64,000 nt of DNA from Caballeronia cordobensis (GTDB taxonomy: Bacteria > Pseudomonadota > Gammaproteobacteria > Burkholderiales > Burkholderiaceae), in assembly GCF_001544575.2 (NCBI RefSeq), contig NZ_FCNY02000005.1, positions 62,001 through 126,000 on the forward strand. The letters are read 5' to 3'. The position numbers and the translations under genes are program-made. The notes under the pieces were generated by a model. That model was not told the DNA's origin, ran no database searches, and worked only from the letters and a program-made list of their open reading frames with translations. Every line of letters begins with the position of its first letter. Positions within the stretch are counted from its first letter, which is position 1. Below are positions 62,272 through 64,000 of the stretch, piece by piece.

Positions 62272-63143
62272 CTACCCCTTCAATCGCTTCTCCAAATACC
62301 TCAACGCCCGCGCGCACCGGGCAGGCAATGGCCATTCCGCACGATAAATGAACCACAAGGTGTCGACCACGGGCGAACCGCTTTCCACCACTTCGATCTT
62401 GCCCTGCTGCGCGAACGCCGCCCGCGCATGATGCGGAATGACCGTGAATCCCAGCCCGCGCGACACGAATTCAAGGATGAGCGCGATCTGGTTGCTGAAA
62501 CCGTTGCACGGTAGGTCTCCGACGCACGCGTCCTTCCGAAAGCGACGGCTCAGCAAGCGATTCGCCATCGCCCGCCCATCCGGATGATCGATGAAACCGA
62601 GCACTTTGAGATCGCTCCACGCACGAACTTTTGCGCCGGCCGGCACGACGAGTTCTAGGGGTCCTGAATGAACTTGTGCGCGGTGAGACGCCTATCATCC
62701 GGCTTCACCGTGACAATGCCGACGTCGTATCGATTAGTCAGCACCGCGTCGAGCACCTCCGGATCTGGTGCGAGACAATGACGGATCTTCCATTGCGGAT
62801 GCTGCACCTGCCACTCCAGCATTAATGGAAACAGCGCCGACCCGATGCTTCCCGGCGTGACCAACCCGATATCTCCGGGTTCTTCTACAGCATCCGACAC
62901 GCGCGCATCGAGCCGCCGGCGCGCAGCTTTTATCGCTTCGCAATAGTCGAGCAGCGCGTGCGCCGCAGGCGTCAGTTCGATGGCGCGCGGTCGGCGTATC
63001 ACCAGCAGGCCGAGCGCATCTTCCAATTGGCGCACATGTTGAGAGACGGCGGCCTGGGTCAGACCGAGCCGTTCCGCCGCGCGTGTGAAGCTGCCGAGTT
63101 CGACCAGCGCCGCGAACGTGTGTAGCCATTGCGGATTGAGCAT
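62272..63143 (-). pseudogene. LysR-family regulator, frameshifted
   Basis: The N-terminal 162 residues (HTH with FTRAAERLGLTQAAVSQHVRQLEDALG, effector start DIGLVTPGSIG) are intact down to a TAG at about 62655. One base more at the run of four C next to it would give DPLELVVPAGAKV and enter the frame that runs to 62272 with GFSNQIALILEFVSRGLGFTVIPHHA, a normal LysR C-terminal half. So one C is missing from a homopolymer. The product is either truncated or the reading is a sequencing error. Target genes unknown. Confidence 0.85.
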
Positions 63144-63443
63144 AATGAGTTGTAGCCGCAGCTGGCCAGTTCTTCCGCCAGCGCTTCGTTTGAAGGCCGA
63201 TCACGTCCCGGCGACGGCCTCTGATCGATGAGCGGTCTAGCACATTGGGCCGGCGGCAACTGAAGCAAGAGCGGTCGCACTCGCGACGCGCAGCCGGTCC
63301 AGACTACTGTCCCTATCGGTTCCGTCAACTCTGGGCGAGCCCCTCGACTATCACCGCTCGAGAGGTTGCACCCCTAGACCGATGCTTCGCGATTGCCTGA
63401 GCGGCGCCGCACGAGTGTCAACGACATGCCTTGGCGGCACGGG
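63144..63443. other. Intergenic region, no gene recognised
   Basis: About 300 bp upstream of the LysR remnant. It must contain that gene's promoter; I see no other supported element. Confidence 0.35.
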
Positions 63444-64000
63444 TCAGGCAATCCATCCACCGTCGACCGTCAGGCTCTCGCCGGTCGTATAGCCTGCTTC
63501 AGGGCTGGCTAGATACGCTACGGCCGCCGCGATTTCTGCCGGTTTGCCGAAACGACCCACGCTTGCGAGCTTTGTCATCGTTGCGTGGTCTTCCGTGCCA
63601 GGCTGCGGAGCAAGTTCTGTATCGATGGGGCCAGGCTGAACCGCATTAACGGTCACGCCGTATTTGCCGAGTTCGCGAGATAGCCCGCGAGTGAAGCCCC
63701 TGAGAGCGAACTTCGATGCTATGTAGAGCGTCACGCCAGGCAAGGGCGCCGCTTCGCCAAAGGCCGAGCCCACGTTGATAATGCGTCCCCAGCCCGCTAC
63801 GACCATTCGCGCTGCTGCGTCTTTTGCCAGTTCGATTGGTGCTCGAACATTCAAATTAAAGTGAGTGTCGTATGACGTTCCCGAAGAATCGAGAAATGGT
63901 CCGTACTCGACCGTGCCAGCGTTGTTCACGAGGATATCAAGCCGCCCCTCGAATCGGCCGCCAAATGCCCCGTTCATTGACTCAATGAGGCTCTTGATGC
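63444..64000 (-). CDS. SDR-family oxidoreductase, cut by the window end
   Basis: The last 185 or so residues of a classical short-chain dehydrogenase; the reading is open past 64000, so the start and NAD(P) glycine motif are outside. Seen: LDILVNNAG, the catalytic Ser in INVGSAFG, Tyr-x-x-x-Lys as YIASK, a VQPGPIDTEL loop and the ending TTGESLTVDGGWIA. It resembles the SDR at 21816-22553 but has a different Ser region. Substrate unknown. Confidence 0.9.
   Translation of the reverse strand, partial: IKSLIESMNGAFGGRFEGRLDILVNNAGTVEYGPFLDSSGTSYDTHFNLNVRAPIELAKDAAARMVVAGWGRIINVGSAFGEAAPLPGVTLYIASKFALRGFTRGLSRELGKYGVTVNAVQPGPIDTELAPQPGTEDHATMTKLASVGRFGKPAEIAAAVAYLASPEAGYTTGESLTVDGGWIA

Noticed and set aside
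62090..62514. Plus-strand ORF beginning GTG/ATG near 62083
   Set aside because: Runs into the antisense of the LysR C-terminus; no family resemblance.

Overview
The window is high-GC DNA, about 60% or more by eye. Its protein types point to a Burkholderiaceae member, most likely Caballeronia, Paraburkholderia or Burkholderia, and to an accessory replicon rather than a conserved core region. There are many LysR regulators, ABC importers, FMN-dependent monooxygenases and decayed genes. I saw no rRNA, tRNA, transposase, integrase or CRISPR. The genus is an inference from protein flavour, not from a marker gene.

Layout. 1-1574: the end of a metQ-like gene, a short metN and metI. 1.6-4.4 kb: decayed MocR and carboxymuconolactone-decarboxylase genes, one NtaA/DszA-type monooxygenase and a small DNA-binding protein. 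4.8-10.3 kb: an AraC regulator, then a five-gene operon of AhpD-like protein, acyl-CoA-dehydrogenase-type oxidoreductase and a sulfonate/nitrate-type ABC importer. 10.3-12.5 kb: a CmcJ/NvfI-type oxidoreductase, a small ORF and two pseudogenes (metQ fragment, peroxidase-like).

12.5-17.2 kb (minus strand): a sulfur encapsulin operon of rhodanese, serine acetyltransferase (EpsC), XRE regulator, family 2A encapsulin shell, and cysteine desulfurase with a long disordered N-terminal extension (the expected cargo-loading domain). Divergent from it, 17.5-19.5 kb is a groES-groEL pair behind a CIRCE/HrcA element, ended by a clear terminator.

19.6-26 kb: an orphan ABC ATPase with a GntR regulator, an SDR, a peroxiredoxin-like protein, and an old-yellow-enzyme reductase divergent from a LysR gene. 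26.4-34.5 kb: a tartrate catabolism operon (ttuB-ttdA-ttdB-ttuC-ttuD-pyk) divergent from its LysR gene.

34.6-52.2 kb: a large organosulfur island. It has three more LLM flavin monooxygenases (one frameshifted) and a divergent pair of operons. Together these encode one amino-acid-type ABC importer with two paralogous binding proteins, an aminotransferase, a cysteine-dioxygenase-like cupin, a cystathionine-lyase-like enzyme, an FAD monooxygenase and two paralogous four-domain rhodaneses. A shared 25-bp element lies in two of the control regions. I regard this as the best candidate for an undescribed pathway: import of a thiol or thioether amino acid, oxidation or cleavage, and handling of sulfane sulfur. 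The encapsulin operon 25 kb away could store that sulfur.

52.5-64 kb: a decayed MFS gene, sugar-phosphate-isomerase and shikimate-dehydrogenase-like genes with a LysR gene, a prolyl-tRNA editing protein, an aspartase/fumarase-family lyase with LysR and MFS genes, a DJ-1/PfpI protein, a frameshifted LysR gene and an SDR cut by the window end. About ten genes are broken, several by one base in a homopolymer, so some may be assembly errors.
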